A DNA stretch of 64,000 nt from Pseudomonas putida NBRC 14164 (GTDB lineage Bacteria > Pseudomonadota > Gammaproteobacteria > Pseudomonadales > Pseudomonadaceae). Location of the stretch: the NCBI RefSeq assembly GCF_000412675.1, contig NC_021505.1, forward strand, positions 2,970,501 through 3,034,500, written 5' to 3'. Of this stretch, positions 52,969 to 61,702 are shown piece by piece. Both the position numbers and the translations under genes were made by a program. The notes below the pieces were generated by a model. That model was given only the letters and a program-made list of their open reading frames with translations, searched no databases and had not been told where the DNA came from. Within the stretch, counting starts at the first letter, position 1. Each line of letters opens with the position of its first letter.

Positions 52969-53811
52969 ATGACCACATCAGCACCTGAAACGTGGATCGG
53001 TCGCAGTGAGACCGTGCACGATTGCATCAGCCATAACCTGGTAAAACGCATTGCCGCAACCTTGGGTGAGCCAGCGCCAGCTCCGGGTACCCCCCTGCCC
53101 GAACTCTGGCACTGGGCATTCTTCCAGGACGCCGTCGAGCACTCCGGGCTTGGTGGGGACGGTCATCCAGCGCGAGGCGGCTTCTTGCCCCCGGCAGATA
53201 ACCGCAACCGCATGTGGGCAGGTGGTCGCCTGGAGTTCCTGCACCCGCTGCGCGTCGATGCCCAGGTATCCCGCCGTTCGACCATCCTCAACGTTCAGGA
53301 AAAGCATGGGCGTACGGGGGCGTTGCTGTTTGTCACCGTACAACATGAGTACGTGCAAGACGGCCAGCAGGCGCTCATCGAGGAACAGGACATCGTTTAT
53401 CGTGAGCCCTCGCCACCCAAACTGGGCGGAACCGAGCCGATGCCGCAGGGAGACTGGCATCTCCACGTTCAGCCAACCCCGACGCTGCTGTTCCGCTATT
53501 CGGCAGTGACGTTCAACGGCCACCGCATTCACTATGATTGGCCTTATGTGACCGAAACCGAAGGTTACCCTGGCCTGGTGGTGCACGGCCCCCTGATCGC
53601 AACGCTGAACGTGCAAGCGTTCGTACGGGCGAACCCTCAATTGACAGTGCGTCGATTCAGCTTCCGTGGTGTTCGTCCCTTGATCTGCCCTGACGCGTTC
53701 GATGTCGGTGGCCGATTGATCGGTGAGGGTAAAGCCCAAGTCTGGGCTGGCAATCAGGCAGGCCAGGCCCAGGTCGGCGAGATCGAATTCGTCCAGGAGG
53801 CACGCCGATGA
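52969..53811 (+). CDS. MaoC/FAS1-like hydratase (itaconyl-/mesaconyl-C4-CoA hydratase-like)
   Basis: The 280-aa protein has the two-hotdog FAS1-like hydratase fold. The N-terminal half has PLPELWHWAFFQD, GGHP-type loop (GGDGHPARGGFLPP), GGRLEFLHPLRVD. The C-terminal half has FNGHRIHYDWPYVTETEGYP, then LVVHGPLIATLN, which holds the Asp/His hydratase site. Family members hydrate itaconyl-CoA (Ich) or mesaconyl-C4-CoA to citramalyl-CoA. ATG 52969 follows AGGA; earlier starts lie within etfA. The 4-base overlap with the lyase gene supports a shared product. Confidence 0.88.
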   Translation: MTTSAPETWIGRSETVHDCISHNLVKRIAATLGEPAPAPGTPLPELWHWAFFQDAVEHSGLGGDGHPARGGFLPPADNRNRMWAGGRLEFLHPLRVDAQVSRRSTILNVQEKHGRTGALLFVTVQHEYVQDGQQALIEEQDIVYREPSPPKLGGTEPMPQGDWHLHVQPTPTLLFRYSAVTFNGHRIHYDWPYVTETEGYPGLVVHGPLIATLNVQAFVRANPQLTVRRFSFRGVRPLICPDAFDVGGRLIGEGKAQVWAGNQAGQAQVGEIEFVQEARR

Positions 53812-54623
53812 CACAACAACCAGTGCGTAGCGCGCTTTTCGTTCCCGCTACTCGACCAGAACGCATTCCGAAAGCTTTGGCCAGTGGCGCCGACCGGGTC
53901 ATTGTCGACCTTGAAGACGCTGTGGAAGAGACGCTGAAAGAGCAGGCGCGCAACAACCTCGACCAATTCCTCAACGATCATCCGCAGGCCAAGGTGCTGG
54001 TTCGGGTGAATGCGCCTGGTCATTGGGCCCACGAGGCTGACCTCTCGCTTTGCCGGCGTCATGCCGGGGTCATCGGCATTCTGCTGCCAAAGGCTGAAAG
54101 CGTCGACCAGATAGATCGCGCCCATGCTACTGGCAAGGCGGTGTGGCCAATCATCGAAAGTGCCAAGGGCCTGGCTGCCCTACCATCCCTGGCGGCAGCG
54201 GCTGGCGTAGACAGGTTGTCATTTGGCAGCCTGGACCTGGGCCTGGACCTTGGCCTCAGCACGGGTAGCGCAGCAGCCGAGCACGTGCTGGGGCATGCCC
54301 GTTATGCAGTGCTGCTACATAGCCGGGTCGCGGGACTGGCCGCGCCCTTGGACGGTGTGTTCCCCGCCATCCAGGATACCGACGGCTTGCAGTGTCAAGT
54401 CCGGTTTGCACGGGACATGGGCTTTGGCGGTGCCTTGTGCATCCACCCAAGCCAGGTCCAGGTGATCCACGATGCCCTGAAGCCCTCGCATCACGAGCTG
54501 GATTGGGCTCGACGGGTGGTCAAGCAGGCCGAAGCTGGCGCCGGCGTATTCACCCTTGATGGTCAGATGGTCGACGCTCCGGTGATCCTGCGTGCCCGGG
54601 CAATCTTGCTGCAGGCGGGTTGA
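53808..54623 (+). CDS. CitE-like lyase ((S)-citramalyl-CoA lyase-like)
   Basis: The 271-aa protein is of the HpcH/CitE TIM-barrel family: RSALFVPATRPERIPKAL, ADRVIVDLEDAVEE with the metal aspartate and glutamate, VLVRVNAPG, WPIIESAKGLAALP and FGSLDLGLDLGLSTG. Ccl of the itaconate pathway, about 275 aa, cleaves citramalyl-CoA to acetyl-CoA and pyruvate. The four-base overlap with the hydratase gene points to a joint role. Malyl-CoA-type substrates are also possible. Confidence 0.88.
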   Translation: MTQQPVRSALFVPATRPERIPKALASGADRVIVDLEDAVEETLKEQARNNLDQFLNDHPQAKVLVRVNAPGHWAHEADLSLCRRHAGVIGILLPKAESVDQIDRAHATGKAVWPIIESAKGLAALPSLAAAAGVDRLSFGSLDLGLDLGLSTGSAAAEHVLGHARYAVLLHSRVAGLAAPLDGVFPAIQDTDGLQCQVRFARDMGFGGALCIHPSQVQVIHDALKPSHHELDWARRVVKQAEAGAGVFTLDGQMVDAPVILRARAILLQAG

Positions 54624-54806
54624 AGGGTTCAGTTCATGCTCCCGTTACAGCACGCGACCACTGTTCTGACGCGCAGGGGTAATCTGTATCGGGGCTCCTG
54701 TCGAGGTGCCGTATGTGGTTGATGAATGGCTTAGCCCCGCCGCCGCGCAAGTGCTGCAAGCGCTTGATCTGCCGGCTGCTGCGTGCCCTGTCCAGGTTGC
54801 CGGCGT

Positions 54807-55412
54807 ATGGCTGAGGCCGCCCGTACATGCCCTGCACCTGTCATGCAGGCCGCGTCAGAGCTGATGGTTGAAATAGGCTATACCGCCATGACCATGCGAA
54901 AGCTGGCACAACGTGTCGGAATACTCCCAGGCAGCCTTTACCATCACGTCGACTGCAAACAGGATCTGCTGCTCAATGTGGTCCTGGACATCGTCGAAAA
55001 ACGTCTTCAGGCGTGGCATGCAAGCGTATGTCCACGCGACCTGAAGGGATATGTGTGTTTCTCACTCGAGCGGCAAGTCACCGTCCCACAGGAAGATTTG
55101 ATCCTGCGACACGAGGTCAGGCACCTTGGAGCCAGCCATCGGCGCTGGCTGGACCGGGCAAGTGAGCGCCTGGCCCAACCTGTGGAATGCATCATTCAGA
55201 AAGGTTGTGCGACAGGCCACTACCGCGTCGATGAGCCCTCCAAAGCCTCGGTGGCGATCGTTGCGATTATCGAAAGCGCCAACAGCCTGCGGCTCAGCAA
55301 GGCGCATTTCGATGAAACCTGGATCCAGGAGCACATCCTGCAGGCGTGCAATGCATTGCTGCGGCCTCATCAACGCGCGCTCTGGTGCTCAGGCCACCGC
55401 AATCATCCTTGA
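54807..55412 (+). CDS. TetR family regulator
   Basis: The 201-aa protein has a TetR HTH at about residues 12-55 (AASELMVEIGYTAMTMRKLA, VGILPGSLYHHVDCKQDLL) and a helical C-terminal domain typical of the TetR/KstR2 type (RHLGASHRRWLDRASERL). It follows the lyase gene by 183 bases and may regulate it or the FUSC gene. The ribosome site of ATG 54807 is weak; ATG 54783 is an alternative. Confidence 0.82.
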   Translation: MAEAARTCPAPVMQAASELMVEIGYTAMTMRKLAQRVGILPGSLYHHVDCKQDLLLNVVLDIVEKRLQAWHASVCPRDLKGYVCFSLERQVTVPQEDLILRHEVRHLGASHRRWLDRASERLAQPVECIIQKGCATGHYRVDEPSKASVAIVAIIESANSLRLSKAHFDETWIQEHILQACNALLRPHQRALWCSGHRNHP

Positions 55413-55462
55413 CCTATCCTGTCTGCAAGCACGCCCGGACGGAACGGATCAGGACCTAGATC

Positions 55463-56578
55463 ATGCCATTCAGATTCACGCTGTGGTCGAGCCTCGCGCA
55501 ATTCACCCAGGGGATCGGTAAAGAGTTCTCCAACCCGGACCGCCTCCCCCAACGCTTGCTGGACGAAGCCGAGACGCTGCTGTCCGTGTTGTTGGCTATC
55601 GGCATGGCGCATTACTTGGCTGTCGATAATGTTGGCTGGGCTGCGTTCAGTGGCTACATGGTGATGCGTTCAAGTCTGCATGACTGCGTTTACCGTGGCG
55701 GGCTCCGGATCATCGGCACTGCCGCAGGCGGCTTGGCCGCAGCAGCGCTACTGACTCAACTGCAAATAAGCGTGCATTGGCTTGGTCCCGTCATAGGGCT
55801 GGTCGGCGCATGCACACTGTGGTGCGCCATCCGCCATGAGCATGGTTACGCCTGGCTGTTTGCCGGGCTGACATTCGCCATGGTGGCTATCTCCGGATTT
55901 GACGCGACCGGTGGCCCATCCGTGATCGAGATAGCCAGAACCCGCCTGGAGGAAGTGGCATGCGGCACCCTTGCCTGCTGGTTCGTAGCCATGCTCTCCG
56001 GCCGTACTGTACGCAAGATGTTTCCCGATGGTGCGTTATCTTCCCGATCTGGCGCGCGCGTGAGCGAACCGGACCTTGACCGTTGCCTTTCAGGTCATGT
56101 GCTGCAGGCAGGCCTGGCGTTGGCGTTGATCCCTTCCTTGGGTATCTGGCTGGAGGTGGGGGGGGTGAGCCAGGCAGCTATCACCGTCATGGCCGTGATG
56201 ATGGTGCCACCTGGGGCGCTTTTGCCAGGTAGCCGCGCAGTCACGCTGCGCAATGTTCATCGCCTGGCAGGCTGCTGCGCGGGCGCTGCCTGTGCAGGGC
56301 TGGCTTTATGGCTGGTAGGCTCGAACTGGATCGCCATGACCCTGGCAATGTGCATCGGCGTGATGGCCGGGCGGCACATCGAGAACAGCAACCGCTCATA
56401 CGCTTACGCCGGCACCCAATTTTCCCTCGTGTATCTGGTAGTGATGGTGCCTGATACGTACGTCAACGTCAGCCCTTCGCCCGGGTTCATCCGCTTGGAG
56501 GGGGTGTTGGCAGGTTTCGTCCTGATCGGCGTAATACGCCTGGCGAATCAGTTGATCCGCCAGGGCGCGTCCCGATGA
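55463..56578 (+). CDS. FUSC-family inner-membrane protein, half-size
   Basis: The 371-aa protein has about ten membrane helices in two groups (AETLLSVLLAIGMAHYLA, GLRIIGTAAGGLAAAAL; LQAGLALALIPSLGIWLEV, NVHRLAGCCAGAACAGLALW). This is the FUSC/AaeB fold of aromatic acid exporters, but without the long cytosolic part, so it is half the usual length. It follows the TetR gene by 50 bases. Export of an aromatic or diacid intermediate is a guess. Confidence 0.82.
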   Translation: MPFRFTLWSSLAQFTQGIGKEFSNPDRLPQRLLDEAETLLSVLLAIGMAHYLAVDNVGWAAFSGYMVMRSSLHDCVYRGGLRIIGTAAGGLAAAALLTQLQISVHWLGPVIGLVGACTLWCAIRHEHGYAWLFAGLTFAMVAISGFDATGGPSVIEIARTRLEEVACGTLACWFVAMLSGRTVRKMFPDGALSSRSGARVSEPDLDRCLSGHVLQAGLALALIPSLGIWLEVGGVSQAAITVMAVMMVPPGALLPGSRAVTLRNVHRLAGCCAGAACAGLALWLVGSNWIAMTLAMCIGVMAGRHIENSNRSYAYAGTQFSLVYLVVMVPDTYVNVSPSPGFIRLEGVLAGFVLIGVIRLANQLIRQGASR

Positions 56579-56581
56579 ACC

Positions 56582-57625
56582 CTAGGCTGACGAATGATTA
56601 CTGGCCTGCAGCCGTTGTCGATAGGCTGCAAACACTTGAGGGTTGACCATACGTGGCCCCTCCTCGCCGCGCAGCACCTGCAGAATTTGCTCCGCTGCCC
56701 ATAGCCCCATGCGCAGACGGGCCTCACGGGTTACCCCTGCGGTGTGATAAAGGCCCACCACGTTATCAAGCCCAAGCAATGGATGATCGAGGGCTGGCGG
56801 TTCTTCGTCCCAGACGTCGATACCCGCGCCCCCAAGGTGGTCACAGGCCAGCGCCGCATGAAGTGCGGCCTCGTCATGCAGGCCGCCACGCGCCGTATTG
56901 ATGAAAATGGCGCCCTTGCGCATCGACGCAAACGTTGTTGCGTTCATCATGTTCAGCGTCGAAGCCAGGCGGGGGCAATGTAACGACACGACATCACTCT
57001 GCTGCAAAAGCGCCACCAGTTCGCAGCCTGTTGCGCCCCGTTGATTGATCTGGTCGCTTGTCAATAACGGATCATGGGCGATGACCCGCATGCCCAGGGC
57101 CTGGGCGATACGCGCTACCCGTGTACCTATCTCCCCGATACCGACCAGACCCAGCGTTTTCCCTGAGAGTTCGAAGCCCATCAAATCTTCGCGAGAGAAA
57201 CCTCGGTCCCTGCGCAACCGCCGATCCGATTCACTGATGCGCCGTGCACTGTCGAGCATCAGTCCGATGGTTGCCTCCGCTACCGATTGGGCATTGGCAC
57301 CGGACTGGTTCACCACCAAAACTCCGGCACGGGTGCAGGCATCGACGTCGACGGTGTCATAACCGGCCCCATTGGATGAGACACAGAGCAGGTTTGGCAG
57401 TTGGTTGAGTAAACGTTCCGTCACATGCCATGCAGGTGGCAGCTCATCGCGTGCGGATGGCACCTGGTAGACCTGGCAACTGCGCAGCGCTTGCATGATC
57501 AGCGCGGGCGCCTGGTCACGAGGTACGGTTTGCAACACCACATCGGCTGAGGCTTCGAGCGTCTGGGCCATCACCGGGTGGTACCAGACGTCGAAGCGTA
57601 CGATCTTCTTCACTTCGCTATTCAT
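56582..57625 (-). CDS. D-isomer-specific 2-hydroxyacid dehydrogenase
   Basis: The 347-aa protein has the NAD motif TLGLVGIGEIGTRVARIAQA with GMRVIAHDP, the catalytic arginine in NTARGG, glutamate in DVWDEEPPA and histidine in LYHTAGVT. GAGYDTVDVDACTRAGVLVVN precedes the NAD domain. It reduces a 2-oxo acid or oxidises a 2-hydroxy acid. It is convergent to the FUSC gene (3-base gap) and co-oriented with the MHS permease upstream, with 12 bases between, so the two form an operon. Confidence 0.9.
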   Translation of the reverse strand: MNSEVKKIVRFDVWYHPVMAQTLEASADVVLQTVPRDQAPALIMQALRSCQVYQVPSARDELPPAWHVTERLLNQLPNLLCVSSNGAGYDTVDVDACTRAGVLVVNQSGANAQSVAEATIGLMLDSARRISESDRRLRRDRGFSREDLMGFELSGKTLGLVGIGEIGTRVARIAQALGMRVIAHDPLLTSDQINQRGATGCELVALLQQSDVVSLHCPRLASTLNMMNATTFASMRKGAIFINTARGGLHDEAALHAALACDHLGGAGIDVWDEEPPALDHPLLGLDNVVGLYHTAGVTREARLRMGLWAAEQILQVLRGEEGPRMVNPQVFAAYRQRLQASNHSSA

Positions 57626-57637
57626 GCTCGCCTCATC

Positions 57638-59005
57638 TCAATGGCTGATGTGGGATGGCGTGGATTTGCGTCCCATGAATTTGCGAACCCCAATGTTCTC
57701 CTCGACCTTGCCATCGCCATCCAGGTATCCATGTCTGGAGAGGTCTGGCATCAACAGGGAGGAAACAAGGGTGATGGCACCGATGGCTGCGACATACAGA
57801 TAGAAGTACTGCTCCATGCCCAGCGAGCGGAAGCTCAGCGCCACGTATTCAGCGGAACCCCCGAACATTGCAGCACCTACCGCATAAGGCAGCCCTACAC
57901 CAAGGGCCCGAACGGTTGGCGGGTAGAAGTCTGCTTTCAGCACGCCAGTAACCGGCGTATAGAAAGCTGCAATGAGCAACCCGGCGACCACCAGCGCGAA
58001 TGCACTCAGCGGGTCCTGAACAGACTTGATCGCTGACAACAGGGGTATGACCAGGAACGTGGACAGCAGACCGAAAATTATCATGTTGCGGCGTACGCCG
58101 ATCTTGTCCGCTAGCATGCCGAAAACCGGCTGGGCAAACATGAAGATCACCAGCGCCGAAGCCATGATGATGCTCACTGTCGGTGCCGGTATACCGACAC
58201 TCACCACCAGGAATTTCTGCATGTAGGCCGTGAAGGTATAGAAGTACAGAGAACAGCCGATGGTAATGGTGAAAGTCAGCAGTACAGCGCGCTTGTGTTG
58301 CATGAGGCCCCTGAGCGAACCCGCCTCCTTGCTCTTCATACCTTGCGCAGTGGCTGTTTCGCGCATGGTCCGGCGCAGGTACACCACCACGATCGAGGCC
58401 AACGCGCCGATCAGGAACGGCACTCGCCAACCCCAGGCTTTCAGGTCCTGTTCAGACAGCACCAGTTGCAGCACTGCCACCGTCAACAGCGCCAGCAGTT
58501 GCCCTGCGATAATGGTCATGTACTGGAACGAGCCATAGAACGAGCGGCGCCCAGCGCGTGATACCTCACTGATGTAGGTCGCGCCGGTGCCATACTCTGC
58601 ACCGACCGATAGCCCTTGCATCAAGCGGGCGACCACCAACAGGACCGGCGCCGCGACACCGACAGTGGCGTAGGTAGGCATGACAGCGATCATCAACGAC
58701 CCACCGCACATCATGAACACGGAGATGATCATCGATATCTTGCGACCACGCGTATCGGCGATATAACCGAATATCCAGCCACCCAGCGGGCGCATGAAGA
58801 AACCGACCGCAAAAATACCGGCGGTGGCTAATAGCTGGCTGGTCTGATCGCCCGCCGGAAAGAACAGTGAGGCGAAATAGATTGATGTGTAGGCATAGAT
58901 GAAGAAGTCGTACCACTCCACCAGGTTGCCGGAACAGACACCTACAATTGCAGTTGTACGCTCTTTGCGAGTCAACGGACGTGCCGTGCCCATATCTGCA
59001 TTCAT
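57638..59005 (-). CDS. MHS-family MFS permease B (paralog of the 44.8-46.1 kb permease)
   Basis: The 455-aa protein shares with permease A the GNLVEWYDFFIYAYTSIYFA signature, FFMRPLGGWIFGYIADTRGRK and GLSVGAEYGTGATYIS over nearly its whole length. ATG 59005 follows AAGGG; a 17-residue longer frame is possible. It is transcribed with the 2-hydroxyacid dehydrogenase. Its substrate is probably a di- or hydroxycarboxylate. Confidence 0.9.
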   Translation of the reverse strand: MNADMGTARPLTRKERTTAIVGVCSGNLVEWYDFFIYAYTSIYFASLFFPAGDQTSQLLATAGIFAVGFFMRPLGGWIFGYIADTRGRKISMIISVFMMCGGSLMIAVMPTYATVGVAAPVLLVVARLMQGLSVGAEYGTGATYISEVSRAGRRSFYGSFQYMTIIAGQLLALLTVAVLQLVLSEQDLKAWGWRVPFLIGALASIVVVYLRRTMRETATAQGMKSKEAGSLRGLMQHKRAVLLTFTITIGCSLYFYTFTAYMQKFLVVSVGIPAPTVSIIMASALVIFMFAQPVFGMLADKIGVRRNMIIFGLLSTFLVIPLLSAIKSVQDPLSAFALVVAGLLIAAFYTPVTGVLKADFYPPTVRALGVGLPYAVGAAMFGGSAEYVALSFRSLGMEQYFYLYVAAIGAITLVSSLLMPDLSRHGYLDGDGKVEENIGVRKFMGRKSTPSHISH

Positions 59006-59229
59006 GATCGCTACCCTTGTTGTTATTGTTTTGCCAACTCGGGTACAGCTTTGCACAGCGATGGTGTGACGGAAGACCTGCCGAAGATCTAACAGCTATG
59101 CCTAGAGGGCATGGCCGTTTACTTCAAACAAACTAAGCCGGGGTGAGATCAGGGCAAGCTTGTGCTGGCCACTCACCACACGGCCGAACGCCTGCTCGCT
59201 CTACCACGTGTTGCAGGAAGCCCTGCCCC

Positions 59230-59649
59230 TTACAGGCAATAGAATTCGCTGACCTCTGCAACCACCTCCCCCTTGGCGTCGTACAACCGCGCCTCAGGAG
59301 TTAGCGCCATCGACCTCCCCTCCAGCACATAGCGCTGGCCTGCCTGGAAGTTGGCGTAAGGGACCGTCAGGTAGCATTCGCGCACAGTGGTGCCGCCCAT
59401 CAGGCTCAGCCCCCCGCCACCGCCCACTTCATAATCGAACCTGACGATCAGCTCATGGCTGCCCGGGCTCACTTGAAAGAAGCGCCCGTCGCTCAACCGT
59501 TGCTTATCCAGCCGCTCAGCCATCAGTAACCTGTCATTGGGAAATGGCACCGAGAAATCGACCCAGGCCATGTGAGGATTGGCGCTTGGCAGCGGCGACT
59601 GGCAACCGGTAACTGCCGTGATTGCCAATAAAAGCATCATTGTGCGCAT
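59230..59649 (-). CDS. small lipoprotein, unknown
   Basis: The 139-aa protein begins with a lipoprotein signal (MMLLLAITAVTGC, lipobox AVTGC). The mature part is beta-rich, with LSDGRFFQVSPGSHELIVRF, VPYANFQAGQRYVLEG and a final cysteine (VSEFYCL). AGGTG precedes ATG 59649. It resembles small PEGA/DUF-type envelope lipoproteins; the role is unknown. Confidence 0.75.
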   Translation of the reverse strand: MRTMMLLLAITAVTGCQSPLPSANPHMAWVDFSVPFPNDRLLMAERLDKQRLSDGRFFQVSPGSHELIVRFDYEVGGGGGLSLMGGTTVRECYLTVPYANFQAGQRYVLEGRSMALTPEARLYDAKGEVVAEVSEFYCL

Positions 59650-59830
59650 GATCGATGCACCTGGGGCTGGGGTTTTCAGGATACCGCCAACCAGCACTGC
59701 ATACCGTGCGAAATAGGTCCGTTCTGCCATTTCACAGGTAAACACGGCCGCAGGCGCGCAAGTGGGCTGCACAATTTCGGCTGCGCCGGTATGGTCAGGG
59801 TTCTGATATCGAACTGCATCGGAGGCAGTC

Positions 59831-60001
59831 ATGACAACCCTCTTTCGCATCAGCGTGCTGGTGTTGGTCGCAGGCATGTTGCTGGGCGAAATCCTGCTTG
59901 CCAGTGTCGGCCTGGCTTGCGTGTGCGGGGTTGCCGTGTACAGCAACATCCAGCAGGACAAGCAGCCGGCTTGCCCTGCGGATTCGGAGTTTCTGGCCTG
60001 A
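59831..60001 (+). CDS. 56-aa single-helix membrane protein
   Basis: GGAGG lies 4 bases before ATG 59831. The peptide has one hydrophobic stretch (VLVLVAGMLLGEILLASVGL) that contains several small residues, then a short Cys-containing C-terminus (IQQDKQPACPADSEFLA). I do not recognise it. It lies 90 bases before the diguanylate cyclase and may share its promoter. Confidence 0.65.
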   Translation: MTTLFRISVLVLVAGMLLGEILLASVGLACVCGVAVYSNIQQDKQPACPADSEFLA

Positions 60002-60091
60002 CGGCTCACCCCCTGCGCAGATGCACCTTTGCTGCCATACCCGTCTAAGCTTGTGCCGAACTTTCCAGCTATCGAGGGACGAGGCGTACTC

Positions 60092-61663
60092 ATGAGCAAG
60101 GTGCTGTCATCGCGTATTGGCCTGCGTGGCCTGGTTCTTGGCTTTGTCCTGCTCGCCGTGCTGAGTACCCTCTGCAACAGCCTGATTACGGCCTACAGTG
60201 TGCAACGCGATGCGCTGGTGCACTCGGCACTGGAGGCCAACCGTGCCTATGCCTTCAAGGTCGCATCGAGCATCGATCAGTTTCTGTACTCGGTCAATGA
60301 ACGCCTGAAGTACAGCAGCCAACGCCTGGGCAACGACTTTGCCAATCGAGCGTTGCTCGAGGAAGAAGCACGCCGCCTGCAGGCCCAGGACTCGGAGTTG
60401 AACACCGTGCTGATCACCGACCCTGCGGGCAAGGTATTGCAGGCTTACCCGCCTGCGGTACCAATCGGTTCGACCGTCAGCTCCGATGAACTGCACCAGG
60501 CGCTGAACGTGCGTCGCCCCATGGTCAGCCAGGCGTTTACCTCAACCAGCGGCAAGCTGATCGTCTTCGTCTCCCAACCTGTCTTCAGCCCCACAGGCGA
60601 GTATCTCGGGCTGGTCGGCGGCTCCGTGTTCTTGCAACAGCGTGGTGTGATGCATTCGTTGATTGGTGAACACCACCTCGATGGCGCCTTCGCCTTCGTC
60701 GCCGATGGCAACCGCCGGTTGCTCTACCACCCCGATCAGCAGCGAATCGGTGAAGTGCTCGGCTGGAGCGAGACGGTGGACAAGGCCTTGCTCGGAGACA
60801 ACGGCCCGCTGGAGACGGTCAACTACCATGGGGTGCCCATGCTCGCCGGCTTCGCGCACGTGCAGGGTTCCAACTGGGCCGTGGTCGTCCAGCAACCCCG
60901 GGAGCAGGCACTGGCGCCACTGGGCAAGCTGATGCGCGACATGCTGGTCAGGATCATCCCGGCAGGGGTGATCGGTCTGGTCCTGATACTGCTCGGCGTC
61001 ATGCTGATCACGCGCCCACTGCGCGCCCTGGCCGGCCATGCCATCGACCTTTCGACGCCGAATGCCACCGCTGAACTGTCTGCGATCAACGCCTGGTACG
61101 CCGAAGCGGCGGCGATCCGCCAGGCGCTGGTAGTGCAGTCGCAGCAACTGCAACAGAAGATCGGCAGCCTGAACGCCGCAGCCGACACCGACCCGTTGAC
61201 CGGCCTGGCCAACCGGCGTGCGATGAACGCTGCACTTCAGGCGCTTGATGCAAGCCAACAGCCGTATTCGGCCCTGGCGTTGGACGTCGACCACTTCAAG
61301 CGGGTGAACGACAACTTTGGTCACGATGTTGGTGACCTGGCGTTGCAAAGGGTCGCGCAAGTGATCCGCGACTGCACCCGGGCCGGCGACCTGCCGTGCC
61401 GGGCCGGTGGCGAAGAGTTCTGCCTGCTGCTGCCGAACACCGCGCTGAGCACGGCCTGCGAAGTCGCCGAGCGGATCCGCACCACGCTCAGCGCTACAGC
61501 GGTGGCACAGATCGGCACCTTGACCATCTCCATCGGTGTGGCCTGTCGGGACGCAGACACTCCCAGTGCCCCGGCCATCCTCAAGCGCGCCGACGAGCGC
61601 TTGTACCTGGCCAAACAGAATGGACGTAACCGTATAGTGGCCGAAGATCGGGTAACGCTCTGA
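60092..61663 (+). CDS. membrane-bound diguanylate cyclase (dCache-GGDEF)
   Basis: The 523-aa protein has a first membrane helix (LVLGFVLLAVLSTLCNSLIT), a periplasmic dCache-like sensor to about residue 285, a second helix (IIPAGVIGLVLILLGVMLI), a HAMP-like stretch and a GGDEF domain near residues 360-520. The active site is GGEEF and the inhibitory I-site R-A-G-D lies five residues before it, so it should make c-di-GMP and be feedback-inhibited. ATG 60092 is chosen by GAGG; a longer frame adds 21 residues. Confidence 0.9.
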   Translation: MSKVLSSRIGLRGLVLGFVLLAVLSTLCNSLITAYSVQRDALVHSALEANRAYAFKVASSIDQFLYSVNERLKYSSQRLGNDFANRALLEEEARRLQAQDSELNTVLITDPAGKVLQAYPPAVPIGSTVSSDELHQALNVRRPMVSQAFTSTSGKLIVFVSQPVFSPTGEYLGLVGGSVFLQQRGVMHSLIGEHHLDGAFAFVADGNRRLLYHPDQQRIGEVLGWSETVDKALLGDNGPLETVNYHGVPMLAGFAHVQGSNWAVVVQQPREQALAPLGKLMRDMLVRIIPAGVIGLVLILLGVMLITRPLRALAGHAIDLSTPNATAELSAINAWYAEAAAIRQALVVQSQQLQQKIGSLNAAADTDPLTGLANRRAMNAALQALDASQQPYSALALDVDHFKRVNDNFGHDVGDLALQRVAQVIRDCTRAGDLPCRAGGEEFCLLLPNTALSTACEVAERIRTTLSATAVAQIGTLTISIGVACRDADTPSAPAILKRADERLYLAKQNGRNRIVAEDRVTL

Positions 61664-61702
61664 TGCCACTGGGGAGGCGGTGCTCGCGTGCCTTATGCAT
61701 CA

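Noticed and set aside
54634..54837. Minus-strand 67-codon frame before the TetR gene
   Set aside because: No ribosome site and a basic, low-complexity translation; overlaps the TetR start.
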